Shown here: one piece after another, positions 55,018 through 62,982 of the stretch
How positions within the stretch are numbered: position 1 is the stretch's first letter
Layout of the letters: the number at the start of each line of letters is the position of its first letter
Assembly (NCBI RefSeq): GCF_004916975.1
Contig: NZ_STGQ01000005.1
Span: 1-64,000, forward strand
Direction: 5' to 3'
Source of the DNA: Paenibacillus dokdonensis
GTDB lineage: Bacteria; Bacillota; Bacilli; Paenibacillales; Paenibacillaceae
DNA: 64,000 nt
Position numbers and translations under genes: made by a program
The notes under the pieces: model-generated
What the model was told of the DNA's origin: nothing
Seen by the model: the letters and a program-made list of their open reading frames with translations, nothing else
Databases searched by the model: none

Positions 55018-55794
55018 ATGCGCAACATATGTATGAAAGTCAGCTATGACGGTACGAACTACAGCGGTTTCCAGACCCAGCCGGATGGAAATGCCATTCA
55101 GGATTATCTGGAGAAGTCTATTGATATGCTCACGGGAGAGAAAGTGAAAATACATGCTTCGGGCCGCACTGATGCCGGTGTTCACGCCTATGGACAGGTT
55201 TTTCATTTTCACACCACTTCCAAGATTCCTGTGGAACGTTGGTGTATGGCACTGAATTCCAGACTTCCAAGAGATATCATGGTTACGGAAGCCAGAGAAG
55301 TCCCGCTGGAGTTTCACTCCAGAAGGTCTGCGAAGCGGAAAACATACCGTTATACCATTAATGCCAATCAATTCCCGGATTTATTCCGCAGAAATACGGA
55401 GCTTCATCATCCTGGCAGGTTGAATGTAGAAGCCATGGCTGAGGGGTTGAAGCATCTGATTGGCACGCATGACTATACATCCTTTGCGTCCAGACACTCT
55501 ACCAAGCCATCTCATATCCGTACGGTATATGATGCCCATATAGAGAGGGATCAATCCATGTGCCGCCCGGGAACCCGGGACCAGGGCTTGATTCATATCT
55601 TTATTACCGGCAACGGCTTTTTGCAGCATATGGTTCGTATTATTGCGGGTACATTGCTGGAAGTGGGGAAAGGCCGTAAGAAGCCTGAGGATATCGCGTC
55701 GGTATTGCAGGCAAAAGACCGGATGAAAGCAGGTCCGACCGCGGAATCCAAAGGACTTATTTTATGGAATGTGGAATATGAGAATTTCAATTAA
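55018..55794 (+). CDS. truA: tRNA pseudouridine38-40 synthase TruA (258 aa)
   Basis: Makes pseudouridine at positions 38-40 of the tRNA anticodon arm. The catalytic Asp lies in GRTDAGVHAYGQVFHF; the N-terminal SYDGTNYSGFQTQP and the C-terminal NGFLQHMVRII are typical. CAGGAGG upstream at 13-nt spacing to ATG 55018. It normally sits after the ECF module, absent here. Confidence 0.96.
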   Translation: MRNICMKVSYDGTNYSGFQTQPDGNAIQDYLEKSIDMLTGEKVKIHASGRTDAGVHAYGQVFHFHTTSKIPVERWCMALNSRLPRDIMVTEAREVPLEFHSRRSAKRKTYRYTINANQFPDLFRRNTELHHPGRLNVEAMAEGLKHLIGTHDYTSFASRHSTKPSHIRTVYDAHIERDQSMCRPGTRDQGLIHIFITGNGFLQHMVRIIAGTLLEVGKGRKKPEDIASVLQAKDRMKAGPTAESKGLILWNVEYENFN

Positions 55795-55811
55795 AAACAT
55801 TGAAAATCAGC

Positions 55812-55840
55812 TTGCGATTTATCTGCCTATACTGTAGAAT
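55812..55840 (+). promoter_or_regulatory. Candidate promoter of rplM-rpsI
   Basis: TTGCGA (55812-55817) and TAGAAT (55835-55840), 17-bp spacer. It lies 140 bp before rplM in the truA-rplM gap; the leader has no obvious stem. Confidence 0.5.
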
Positions 55841-55977
55841 AAAAGTTGTGTTTTCTTAATGGCTATCCCACAGCCCCCAATTAGGAAAATTACAAACCTT
55901 ACATTTACAAATGACTTTTGATAACGACAATGAACGAAGATAAATGATTTTCGGACGAATACAAGGAGGAACTATTC

Positions 55978-56415
55978 ATGCGTACCACCTATATGGCTAA
56001 GCCAAATGAAGTTGAGCGCAACTGGCACATTATTGATGCCGAAGGCAAAACTCTTGGTCGTTTGGCGAGCGAAGCAGCTGCTTTGATCCGTGGCAAACAT
56101 AAGCCACAATTCACAACTCACGTTGACACAGGTGACTTTGTAGTTGTCATCAATGCTGAGAAGATTCACCTTACAGGCAAGAAAATGCAAAACAAGAAAT
56201 ACTACCGTCACTCCATGCATCCAGGTGGTTTGAAAGTGACTAACGCTCATGACCTTCTGAACAGCAAACCAGAACGTGTATTGGAATCCGCTGTTCACGG
56301 CATGCTTCCTAAAACTCGCATGGGCGAGAAAATGAAGCTGAGATTGAAAGTATATGCAGGCACTGAGCATCCACATGCAGCACAAAACCCAGAAGTTTAC
56401 GAACTTCGCGGATAA
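55978..56415 (+). CDS. rplM: 50S ribosomal protein L13 (145 aa)
   Basis: Early-assembly 50S protein. WHIIDAEGKTLGRLASEAA and the loop KMQNKKYYRHSMHPGGLK are canonical. ATG 55978 (MRTTYMAKP) follows AAGGAGG. Confidence 0.98.
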   Translation: MRTTYMAKPNEVERNWHIIDAEGKTLGRLASEAAALIRGKHKPQFTTHVDTGDFVVVINAEKIHLTGKKMQNKKYYRHSMHPGGLKVTNAHDLLNSKPERVLESAVHGMLPKTRMGEKMKLRLKVYAGTEHPHAAQNPEVYELRG

Positions 56416-56434
56416 TTAAAAGGAGGACAGTTTC

Positions 56435-56827
56435 ATGGCACAAGTACAATACTATGGGACAGGTCGTCGTAAACATTCGGTAGCACGTGTTCGCCTTGTA
56501 CCGGGTGAAGGACGCATTGTCATCAATAAGCGCGACATCAATGAATATTTCGGTTTGGAAACACTCAAGCTGATCGTTAAACAACCACTGAACCTGACTG
56601 AAACACTGGGACAATACGACGTGCTCGTTATTGCTCACGGTGGTGGTATCTCTGGTCAAGCAGGAGCAATCCGTCACGGTATCTCCCGTGCACTGCTCAA
56701 AGCAGATCCAGACTTCCGTCCATCTTTGAAAAAAGCAGGATTCCTGACTCGTGACCCACGTATGAAAGAACGTAAAAAATACGGTCTTAAAGCGGCTCGT
56801 CGCGCACCTCAGTTCTCCAAACGTTAA
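56435..56827 (+). CDS. rpsI: 30S ribosomal protein S9 (130 aa)
   Basis: Its C-terminal tail reaches the P-site tRNA; the end RRAPQFSKR with terminal Arg is intact. YYGTGRRKHSVARVRL and GGGISGQAGAIRHGISRAL are signatures. AAAGGAGG upstream. Confidence 0.98.
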   Translation: MAQVQYYGTGRRKHSVARVRLVPGEGRIVINKRDINEYFGLETLKLIVKQPLNLTETLGQYDVLVIAHGGGISGQAGAIRHGISRALLKADPDFRPSLKKAGFLTRDPRMKERKKYGLKAARRAPQFSKR

Positions 56828-56856
56828 TATTTGTTCCTTGGATCCCAAGGAATTAC

Positions 56857-56888
56857 AAGCCTCTGGCCTTATGGCCAGGGGTTTTTTT
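56857..56888 (+). terminator. Intrinsic terminator after rpsI
   Basis: CCTCTGGCC pairs with GGCCAGGGG, loop TTAT, then seven T. A smaller CCTTGG / CCAAGG hairpin lies just upstream. Confidence 0.9.
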
Positions 56889-56892
56889 ATTG

Positions 56893-56920
56893 TAAAAAAA
56901 AGAACTGCCATAGGCAGTTC
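56893..56920 (-). terminator. Intrinsic terminator of the minus-strand gene pair
   Basis: GAACTGCC-nnn-GGCAGTTC stem; on the minus strand it is followed by a run of eight or nine T. It lies 17 bp beyond the end of the 75-aa gene. Confidence 0.9.
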
Positions 56921-56936
56921 GACATCATGTGAATCA

Positions 56937-57164
56937 TTAACCATGTAAAATACGTAAAGCATCCTCAACGGACCCGATTTCCCCGTATGCATCCTTACGA
57001 AGGAACTGAGAATGGCAGGACGGACATTCTGCATAGACCTGGCTGTAACCCAGGCCATCGTCGTTTCGTCCATTCTTCCACCATACATGAATCTGATCAG
57101 CCTCTTTGCCGCAATCGCTGCAGACCAAGGAAGAAGACTGAATTTTTCCGGAATCGACTAACAT
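56937..57164 (-). CDS. Small zinc-ribbon-like protein of unknown function (75 aa)
   Basis: I do not recognise a named family. Two CxxC pairs, VCSDCGKEAD and ECPSCHSQF, are spaced like a zinc ribbon, with WWKNGRNDDGLGYSQVY between them and an acidic C-terminus. ATG at 57164 is preceded on the minus strand by AAGCGAGGTGAT, a good binding site. It lies 13 bp after the stop of another minus-strand frame and before its own terminator. RNA- or protein-binding is possible but not shown. Confidence 0.85.
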   Translation of the reverse strand: MLVDSGKIQSSSLVCSDCGKEADQIHVWWKNGRNDDGLGYSQVYAECPSCHSQFLRKDAYGEIGSVEDALRILHG

Positions 57165-57177
57165 AGGATCACCTCGC

Positions 57178-57492
57178 TTAATTCAAAAAATGAAATAGAT
57201 CCAGCAATGAATTTCCTTTTTTAAAGTTCAACTTATAACGTTGGAAGCTTTGGAAACGCCCCTCCGCCCCTCCATATACCCTGGTTCTGCCGGTGTTCAA
57301 TATGTTGATGGAGTAAGCGTTGTGATTGAACGTGCCGGCTTTAACTGATGAGCCAGACTGTAGATTTGCTGCAGCTCTCTGGATAGCATTTTGCTCTTGG
57401 TTATTGCATTTGATATTGTACCTTTCGAAGCCACAAATTATTTCTTGTTTATTTATTATCAAGACAACGTGCCCAGTGGGCATTTTCATCAT
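57178..57492 (-). CDS. Hypothetical protein upstream of the zinc-ribbon gene (up to 104 aa)
   Basis: The frame stops 13 bp before the next minus-strand gene, within its ribosome binding region, as expected for an operon. The C-terminal half (AYSINILNTGRTRVYGGAEG, FQRYKLNFKKGNSLLDLF) looks globular, and codon use fits a real gene. The start is uncertain: ATGs at 57492, 57489 and 57483 lack a clear binding site, and a shorter form is possible. No family recognised. Confidence 0.5.
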   Translation of the reverse strand: MMKMPTGHVVLIINKQEIICGFERYNIKCNNQEQNAIQRAAANLQSGSSVKAGTFNHNAYSINILNTGRTRVYGGAEGRFQSFQRYKLNFKKGNSLLDLFHFLN

Positions 57493-57527
57493 ATGATGTG
57501 TTATTACTTACACGGAGGGATCCTATT

Positions 57528-58028
57528 TTGCACCCGAACGCACAACATAAGCATCTGGCCTGGCATGAAACGATGAAATTGCATGAACTGACGGCTTGGA
57601 CGGCAAACAACCTGATCGCACTTAAAATGCATGTTCATGATGTGACAGATCCACAGCTGCACGCACTGTATGAGGAAATGATCAGAGGGCTGGAGACGAA
57701 TTTGAAAGAGCTGCTTCAATTCTATTCCATGGCACCGATGGAGACCCGAAATAACAAAAGCAAATCAGAGCATGAGGATATGACTGCGTTTTACGCAGGA
57801 CATTTGCTCGGTATGACCAAGGCCGCAATTCAAAGCTATGCAGCAGCCATCACGGAAACAGCCACTCCGCAGTTAAGGGATACGTTTACGAAGCAGCTCA
57901 ATCACATGATCAAATTACATGCGAAAATCTTCAATTTCATGTTGGATCGCGGATTCTATCCCGCGTATGATCTGCACAAGATGCTGGAGAATGACAAGAT
58001 GACAGCCCAAAAAGCGCTCGAGCTTTAA
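57528..58028 (+). CDS. CotF-like spore coat protein (166 aa)
   Basis: Helical protein of the CotF coat family, probably a ferritin-like bundle in the spore coat. LHPNAQHKHLAWHETMKLHE starts the family domain; ALYEEMIRGLETNLKELLQ and AFYAGHLLGMTKAAIQSYA are further helices. TTG 57528 is the start because ACGGAGGGA lies 8 nt upstream; the frame from 57498 precedes that site. Divergent from the minus pair, with its own terminator. Sporulation timing cannot be read safely from the upstream sequence. Confidence 0.85.
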   Translation: MHPNAQHKHLAWHETMKLHELTAWTANNLIALKMHVHDVTDPQLHALYEEMIRGLETNLKELLQFYSMAPMETRNNKSKSEHEDMTAFYAGHLLGMTKAAIQSYAAAITETATPQLRDTFTKQLNHMIKLHAKIFNFMLDRGFYPAYDLHKMLENDKMTAQKALEL

Positions 58029-58037
58029 TTTAATTTG

Positions 58038-58069
58038 AAAAAAAGTCCTTCTATAGAAGGGCTTTTTTT
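58038..58069 (+). terminator. Intrinsic terminator after the CotF-like gene
   Basis: GTCCTTC-TATA-GAAGGGC stem extended by A-T pairs, seven T. Confidence 0.88.
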
Positions 58070-58102
58070 ATTCGTTCACCTCGGAAAAGCATGTTAAAAG
58101 CA

Positions 58103-58130
58103 TTGACAACCAACCATATTGGTTTATACT
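58103..58130 (+). promoter_or_regulatory. Sigma-A promoter of cysH-sat
   Basis: TTGACA (58103-58108) and TATACT (58125-58130) with a 16-bp spacer. The spacer holds the inverted repeat AACCAA-nnnnn-TTGGTT (58108-58124), so a regulator could bind on the promoter itself. Confidence 0.75.
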
Positions 58131-58133
58131 GGA

Positions 58134-58148
58134 TTTAATCATATTAAA
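58134..58148. promoter_or_regulatory. Palindrome at the cysH transcription start
   Basis: TTTAAT-CAT-ATTAAA is a perfect 15-bp palindrome that covers the expected +1. Together with the repeat in the promoter spacer it looks like a repressor site for a sulfur regulator. The regulator is unknown; CymR-like or CysL-like control is only a guess. Confidence 0.5.
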
Positions 58149-58207
58149 CCACTAGGTATTAACTGAATTTAATGAAGTGAATTATTCGGAAGGGGAGAGA
58201 CTTCACA

Positions 58208-58900
58208 ATGAATTTGCTTGAAAAGGAAAAGTGGATTGAAATTCAGGCTGCTGAACTTGAGCACGCTTCTGCTGAAGATGTGATCCGTGTAGCCGTAGAG
58301 ACGTTCCCAAATTTGACATTCGCTTGCAGCTTCGGTGCTGAAGATGTGGTTTTAGTCGATATTTTACAGAAGGTGAGCCCTTCAACTGATATTTTTTATC
58401 TGGATACGGATTTTCATTTTAAAGAAACTTATGAAACCAAAGACCGCCTGGAATCTAAATACGGTATTCAGTTCGTGCGTGTATCTCCGAAGCTGACTAC
58501 AGATGAGCAGGCTGCACAGCATGGAGAGGAACTGTGGAAAACAAATCCGAACCAATGCTGTAATATCCGCAAAGTCGAACCGTTGACACGAATTCTTTCC
58601 CAATATGATGCCTGGATTACGGGAATACGCAGGGATCAAGCCCCTACTCGCGCAAATGCCAAAAAGGTAGAATATGACCATAAATTCGGATTGGTTAAGT
58701 TCAATCCAATTGCAGAATGGACATCTGATGATGTCTGGAAATATATTCGCGATAATCAAGTGCTGTACAATCCCCTTCATGATCAAAACTTTCCCAGTAT
58801 AGGCTGCGAGCATTGCACCCGCCCGGTTAATCCGGGAGAAGATCCAAGAGCAGGACGATGGTCCGACAGTGAGAAAACAGAATGCGGACTTCACCAATAA
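58208..58900 (+). CDS. cysH: Phosphoadenylyl/adenylyl-sulfate reductase CysH (230 aa)
   Basis: Reduces activated sulfate to sulfite with thioredoxin. The PP-loop-like FACSFGAEDVVLVD is present. Cys117-Cys118 and Cys200/Cys203 form the CC ... CxxC set that binds a [4Fe-4S] cluster, a mark of enzymes that can use APS directly, and the catalytic ECGLH (Cys226) ends the chain. GGGGAGAG 10 nt before ATG. First gene of cysH-sat. Confidence 0.95.
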   Translation: MNLLEKEKWIEIQAAELEHASAEDVIRVAVETFPNLTFACSFGAEDVVLVDILQKVSPSTDIFYLDTDFHFKETYETKDRLESKYGIQFVRVSPKLTTDEQAAQHGEELWKTNPNQCCNIRKVEPLTRILSQYDAWITGIRRDQAPTRANAKKVEYDHKFGLVKFNPIAEWTSDDVWKYIRDNQVLYNPLHDQNFPSIGCEHCTRPVNPGEDPRAGRWSDSEKTECGLHQ

Positions 58901-58934
58901 AGCCAATAAAGCGAAAGAAACAGGGGGAACAGAT

Positions 58935-60104
58935 ATGACAGCAATACTTCCGCATGGCGGCAAGCTCATTAACCGAATTGCTGAAGGGCAGGAGAGAGAA
59001 GAGCTTTTGAAGGCTTCTTATCAATTGAAGCAGATCCCGGTGAATAACTGGACGATATCCGACCTGGATTTAATCGGGAGCGGTGCTTTCTCCCCGCTTG
59101 AAGGCTTTATGAATGAGGAGGATTACCGTTCTGTAGTCAGTACCATGCGTCTTGCCAGTGGAACAGTCTGGAGCATACCGGTTACTTTGTCTGTAGATGA
59201 AGAGATAGCCCGTGGACTGAGCTTAGGAGATCAGGTAGCACTGACTGGCACCGAAGACAACGTTATTTACGCCGTCTTGACCGTTGGAAGCGTCTATGAG
59301 GCGGATCAGGATGAGGAAGCACTAAAAGTATTTAAAACCAATGATCCGGAACATCCAGGCGTTAAAAAATTGCTGGAGCGCTCTCCGATCTATGTTGGTG
59401 GAAGTGTGAAGGTGCTCAACCGCCCACAGCCTGCAAGATTCGGCGATTTTTATTTTGATCCTGCCAGAACGCGCGAGCTTTTCCGTCAAAAGGGGTGGAA
59501 CACGGTTGTCGGCTTTCAAACCCGTAATCCGGTGCATCGGGCTCATGAGTATATTCAGAAGAGTGCCATGGAAATCGTGGATGCGCTTTTCCTTAATCCG
59601 CTTGTTGGGGAGACCAAATCCGATGATGTCCCGGCGGATGTTCGGATGAAGAGTTATCTGGTACTCTTGGAGAATTATTATCCGGAGGATCGGACCTTCC
59701 TGGGGGTTTTTCCAGCAGCCATGCGTTATGCAGGCCCAAGAGAAGCTATTTTCCATGCCATTGTACGTAAAAACTACGGCTGTACTCATTTCATCGTCGG
59801 CCGCGACCATGCGGGAGTCGGTGATTACTATGGTACTTATGAAGCTCAGGAGATATTCTCTAATTTCAAGCCCGAAGAACTCGGGATTACGCCGCTGTTC
59901 TTTGAGCATAGCTTCTTCTGCAAGAAATGCGGTAATATGGCCTCGAGCAAAACCTGCCCGCATCCGCATGAGGAGCATCTCACACTTTCCGGCACCAAAG
60001 TACGCGGTTTGCTGAGAGACGGCCAGTGCCCGCCTCCGGAGTTTACCCGCCCGGAAGTCGCTGAAGTGCTCATATCCGGTATGAGAGCCCAAGTTACACC
60101 TTAA
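58935..60104 (+). CDS. sat: Sulfate adenylyltransferase, ATP sulfurylase (389 aa)
   Basis: Activates sulfate to APS. Active-site motifs QTRNPVHRAH (195-204) and GRDHAG (289-294) are intact; CKKCGNMASSKTCPH gives extra cysteines typical of this homo-oligomeric form. No APS-kinase domain is fused. ATG 58935 follows AGGGGGAAC; the open frame from 58869 overlaps cysH and has no site. No cysC or sulfate permease follows here. Confidence 0.96.
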   Translation: MTAILPHGGKLINRIAEGQEREELLKASYQLKQIPVNNWTISDLDLIGSGAFSPLEGFMNEEDYRSVVSTMRLASGTVWSIPVTLSVDEEIARGLSLGDQVALTGTEDNVIYAVLTVGSVYEADQDEEALKVFKTNDPEHPGVKKLLERSPIYVGGSVKVLNRPQPARFGDFYFDPARTRELFRQKGWNTVVGFQTRNPVHRAHEYIQKSAMEIVDALFLNPLVGETKSDDVPADVRMKSYLVLLENYYPEDRTFLGVFPAAMRYAGPREAIFHAIVRKNYGCTHFIVGRDHAGVGDYYGTYEAQEIFSNFKPEELGITPLFFEHSFFCKKCGNMASSKTCPHPHEEHLTLSGTKVRGLLRDGQCPPPEFTRPEVAEVLISGMRAQVTP

Positions 60105-60115
60105 GGTACTATTTG

Positions 60116-60172
60116 TCCACCTCCACCCATATAGATGAGTAAAGTCGATATGGGAACGGAGGTGGATTTTTT
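60116..60172 (+). terminator. sat terminator overlapping the cwlD ribosome binding site
   Basis: TCCACCTCC (60116-60124) pairs with GGAGGTGGA (60158-60166), inner CCCATAT (60126-60132) with ATATGGG (60148-60154), followed by six T at 60167-60172. The 3' arm is the ribosome binding site of cwlD and the T run touches its ATG, so read-through RNA would hide the site. Confidence 0.88.
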
Positions 60173-60946
60173 ATGTCCAAGCAGGGGCCTGGCAAGCAGG
60201 TGCTGTGGATTCGGCTAAGCTCGATCAAAAAATTGCTGATGGGCATGTGTCTGCTTGTCGTGTTTATCGCTGTAGCCACATTTAATATCCCTACGGTAAA
60301 AACTACGGGTCACTGGAGCCTTCCATTATCGGGAAAGGTAATTGCGCTGGATGCCGGCCACGGCGGACCGGATGGGGGGGCGGTAAGCAAACAGGGCGTT
60401 ATTGAAAAAGATGTGAATCTTGCCATTGCCTTGTATCTCCGGGATTATTTGCAGCAGGCCGGGGCTGTGGTATACATGACACGTGAAGGTGACTACGATC
60501 TGGCTGGAGCTGACACTAAGGGGTATTCCAAACGCAAGACCGAAGACTTGAAGCAGCGGGCGAAACTGATCCAGGATACAAAGGCGGATCTGTTTCTGAG
60601 CATACACTTGAACAGCTTTCCGTCCAATCGCTGGAGCGGGGCTCAAACCTTTTATTACCCTAACCATCCGGACAATGCAGGACTCGCAGAGCTTATCCAG
60701 GATGAAATTAAGCGTAATCTTGAAAATACCGACCGTGTTGCCAAAACGGTAGATACCGTGTATCTTTTGCAAGCATTAAAAATGCCTTCGGCGCTGGTGG
60801 AGTTAGGTTTTCTCTCCCATCCGCAGGAATCACAGCTTCTACGAGATGAGAATTATCAGCGAAAGGTCGCGGCAGCGGTGTACAAAGGCATGCTCAGGTA
60901 TTTATCCGGAGAAAAAGTGAAACTGTCGTCAGAAAATGAGCGTTGA
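60173..60946 (+). CDS. cwlD: N-acetylmuramoyl-L-alanine amidase CwlD (257 aa)
   Basis: Amidase that starts muramic delta-lactam formation in the spore cortex, acting with PdaA. A membrane anchor (residues ~20-40) precedes the amidase_3 domain: zinc ligands in IALDAGHGGPDGG, Glu in IEKDVNLAI, His in FLSIHLNSF and the catalytic Glu in SALVELGFLSHP. ATG 60173 has GGAGGTGG directly upstream, inside the sat terminator. A possible sigma-E-like promoter (GTACTATT, 14 bp, CATATAGA at 60106-60135) would start RNA inside the loop and free the site. Confidence 0.94.
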   Translation: MSKQGPGKQVLWIRLSSIKKLLMGMCLLVVFIAVATFNIPTVKTTGHWSLPLSGKVIALDAGHGGPDGGAVSKQGVIEKDVNLAIALYLRDYLQQAGAVVYMTREGDYDLAGADTKGYSKRKTEDLKQRAKLIQDTKADLFLSIHLNSFPSNRWSGAQTFYYPNHPDNAGLAELIQDEIKRNLENTDRVAKTVDTVYLLQALKMPSALVELGFLSHPQESQLLRDENYQRKVAAAVYKGMLRYLSGEKVKLSSENER

Positions 60947-60955
60947 TGGTATAAT
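60947..60955 (+). promoter_or_regulatory. Extended -10 promoter candidate for mrp
   Basis: TGGTATAAT, a perfect TATAAT (60950-60955) preceded by TGG, right after the cwlD stop; no good -35. A 6-bp hairpin ATCCAT / ATGGAT (60971-60984) follows. Confidence 0.45.
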
Positions 60956-61013
60956 ACCAACTGGGGCTTATCCATGTATGGATGCCAATATATAAAGCAG
61001 AGGTGCTGCCATC

Positions 61014-62111
61014 ATGTTGTCACGTGAGCAAGTTCAAGAAGTGTTACAGCCCATTGGTGATACTGCCACGGGTAGAAGCCTGATTGAGCTGCAGATGATA
61101 AGAGATATTGTTGTAAAGGAAACGAGAGTATCGCTTTCCGTAATTACACTGGATAACCGTGAAGGCTATGGACAAGCGCTGGAGAAGGAAATCCGCGATC
61201 GTTTGCAGGCTGCCGGAGCCGAAGATGTTCATATCCGTATGCGCGAAGCGAATGAGCATGAGCGCAGCAAGATACTGGGCGATCATGAAAGCAAGACGGA
61301 TGAGGATAAGCTGGTGAAGGGACATGCCGCCGGACTTGAAAAAAATGAACTGCTGGGTGATCCGGATGTTCATTTTATCGCGGTTGCAAGCGGAAAAGGC
61401 GGCGTCGGTAAATCCACGGTAACTGTTAATCTGGCCGCTGCTCTTGCCCGTCAAGGGAAAAGAGTGGGACTAATTGATGCGGATATCTACGGATTCAGCG
61501 TTCCGGATATGATGGGGATCGAGGAAGGTCCTGTTGTTGTGGATGGAGTCATTGTGCCGGTGGAGCGTTTTGGCGTGAAAATCATGTCTATGGGATTCTT
61601 CATCCGGGAGAACAATCCGGTTGTATGGCGCGGACCGATGCTTGGCAAAATGCTTCATCAATTCTTTAATGATGTAAATTGGGGCGAGCTTGATTATATG
61701 CTTCTGGATCTACCTCCGGGAACAGGTGATATTGCGCTGGATGTGCATCAAATGCTGCCACAAAGCAAAGAGATCATTGTTACCACTCCGCATGCAACGG
61801 CCGCTTTTGTAGCAGCCCGTGCAGGAGCCATGGCCATCCAAACCAACCATGAAATTTTGGGAGTGGTGGAAAATATGGCGTATTACGAATGTTCTCATTG
61901 CGGAGAAAAGGATTTTGTATTTGGACGCGGAGGCGGCGGACAGCTTGCTGAAACGCTTCATACGAATCTGTTGGCGCAGTTTCCGCTGGGGGCACCGGAT
62001 AACCACATCTCGGAACCGGATTTCTCGCCATCGGTGTATAAGCCTGAATCGACGAGCGGTCAGCTTTATAATGAACTGGCTGCCAATATTATTGCTAAGA
62101 GTGAAAAATAA
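61014..62111 (+). CDS. mrp: Mrp/SalA family P-loop ATPase, Fe-S carrier (365 aa)
   Basis: NBP35/Mrp family. N-terminal MIP18-like (DUF59) domain to ~90, then a deviant Walker A GKGGVGKST (127-135), and the cluster-binding Cys293 and Cys296 (ECSHCGEKD). The Bacillus orthologue SalA also affects exoprotease regulation through ScoC. GAGGTGC upstream of ATG. The context before gerD is conserved. Confidence 0.94.
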   Translation: MLSREQVQEVLQPIGDTATGRSLIELQMIRDIVVKETRVSLSVITLDNREGYGQALEKEIRDRLQAAGAEDVHIRMREANEHERSKILGDHESKTDEDKLVKGHAAGLEKNELLGDPDVHFIAVASGKGGVGKSTVTVNLAAALARQGKRVGLIDADIYGFSVPDMMGIEEGPVVVDGVIVPVERFGVKIMSMGFFIRENNPVVWRGPMLGKMLHQFFNDVNWGELDYMLLDLPPGTGDIALDVHQMLPQSKEIIVTTPHATAAFVAARAGAMAIQTNHEILGVVENMAYYECSHCGEKDFVFGRGGGGQLAETLHTNLLAQFPLGAPDNHISEPDFSPSVYKPESTSGQLYNELAANIIAKSEK

Positions 62112-62123
62112 ATCGAGTCAAAT

Positions 62124-62155
62124 AAAGAAAAAGCCCCTAAAGGGCTTTTTCTTTT
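62124..62155. terminator. Bidirectional terminator between mrp and gerD
   Basis: AAAGAAAAAGCCC pairs with GGGCTTTTTCTTT around CTAAA. T tracts on both strands serve mrp (plus) and gerD (minus). Confidence 0.92.
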
Positions 62156-62162
62156 GTTCAAG

Positions 62163-62858
62163 TTAAGAACCGCCGCTGTCTCCACCACCGCTGTCCTTGT
62201 CCTTGTCTTTGCTAGCTTTGTCGCCGCCTTCTTGCTTTCCGCCTTCCTCGCCTTTACCGCCTTTTTCCACTTTGGGTTGAAGCTCTTGAGTTACAACATT
62301 CTTCAGAAGGCCCATAACCTCCATTTTAAACATTGGATTTTGCATGGCTTCCTGCATTACCGTCATGGATTGCTTGCGGTATTCTGGCGTTTTGGTCAGA
62401 TCCAGGAACATCTTTGCCACTTCCGGGGACTTCATGATATCCGCGACCGATTTTTGATACGTCGGATCTTTGATTAATTGCATATGCAGCTGCTTGTTCT
62501 GCGAGCTGATCGCTTTCGCGAAATCACCGGCGAACTGCGGGTCGGTCATGATTTTTTCGAATTCCTTCTTATACTCTTCGGATGTAATGGTGTCTTTCAC
62601 GGCCGTACGGATCTGATCCGTTGCCTGGGTGGTCATCATCTGCATGCCCATGCCGCCCGATGAGCTTCCGCCGCTTTGTTTCAGCGCGTCCTCAACGGCC
62701 TTTTTGCCCTCATCGCTTTTGAGGATGTCGACCACCATCGTTTTCATTTCTTTATAATCGCCTTGCGGCGGTGCATAGCTCTGTTCGGATCCGCAGCCTG
62801 ACAGTACGGCAGAAAGTCCGAGTATGATTCCACATATGCCTAATACCGGCCACTTCAT
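62163..62858 (-). CDS. gerD: Spore germination lipoprotein GerD (231 aa)
   Basis: Inner-membrane lipoprotein needed to cluster germinant receptors. Signal peptide with lipobox LSGC (Cys at ~23), helical repeats around DPQFAGDFAKAI, DPTYQKSVADIM, NPMFKMEVMG, and a long charged C-terminal tail rich in Gly, Lys, Asp and Ser. Minus-strand ATG 62858 follows AAAGGAGTGA; the frame opens further but is not supported. Divergent from kbaA. Confidence 0.95.
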   Translation of the reverse strand: MKWPVLGICGIILGLSAVLSGCGSEQSYAPPQGDYKEMKTMVVDILKSDEGKKAVEDALKQSGGSSSGGMGMQMMTTQATDQIRTAVKDTITSEEYKKEFEKIMTDPQFAGDFAKAISSQNKQLHMQLIKDPTYQKSVADIMKSPEVAKMFLDLTKTPEYRKQSMTVMQEAMQNPMFKMEVMGLLKNVVTQELQPKVEKGGKGEEGGKQEGGDKASKDKDKDSGGGDSGGS

Positions 62859-62982
62859 AAGCGTCACTCCTTTGCTATCATCCTGAATGTAGTATGCCGA
62901 GGTGAATTTCGAAATATGTCGATTCGGGAATGGTTTTTTAATGAGAACGTTGGTAAAATAAAGTCTTGGGGGTGCAGACGAG

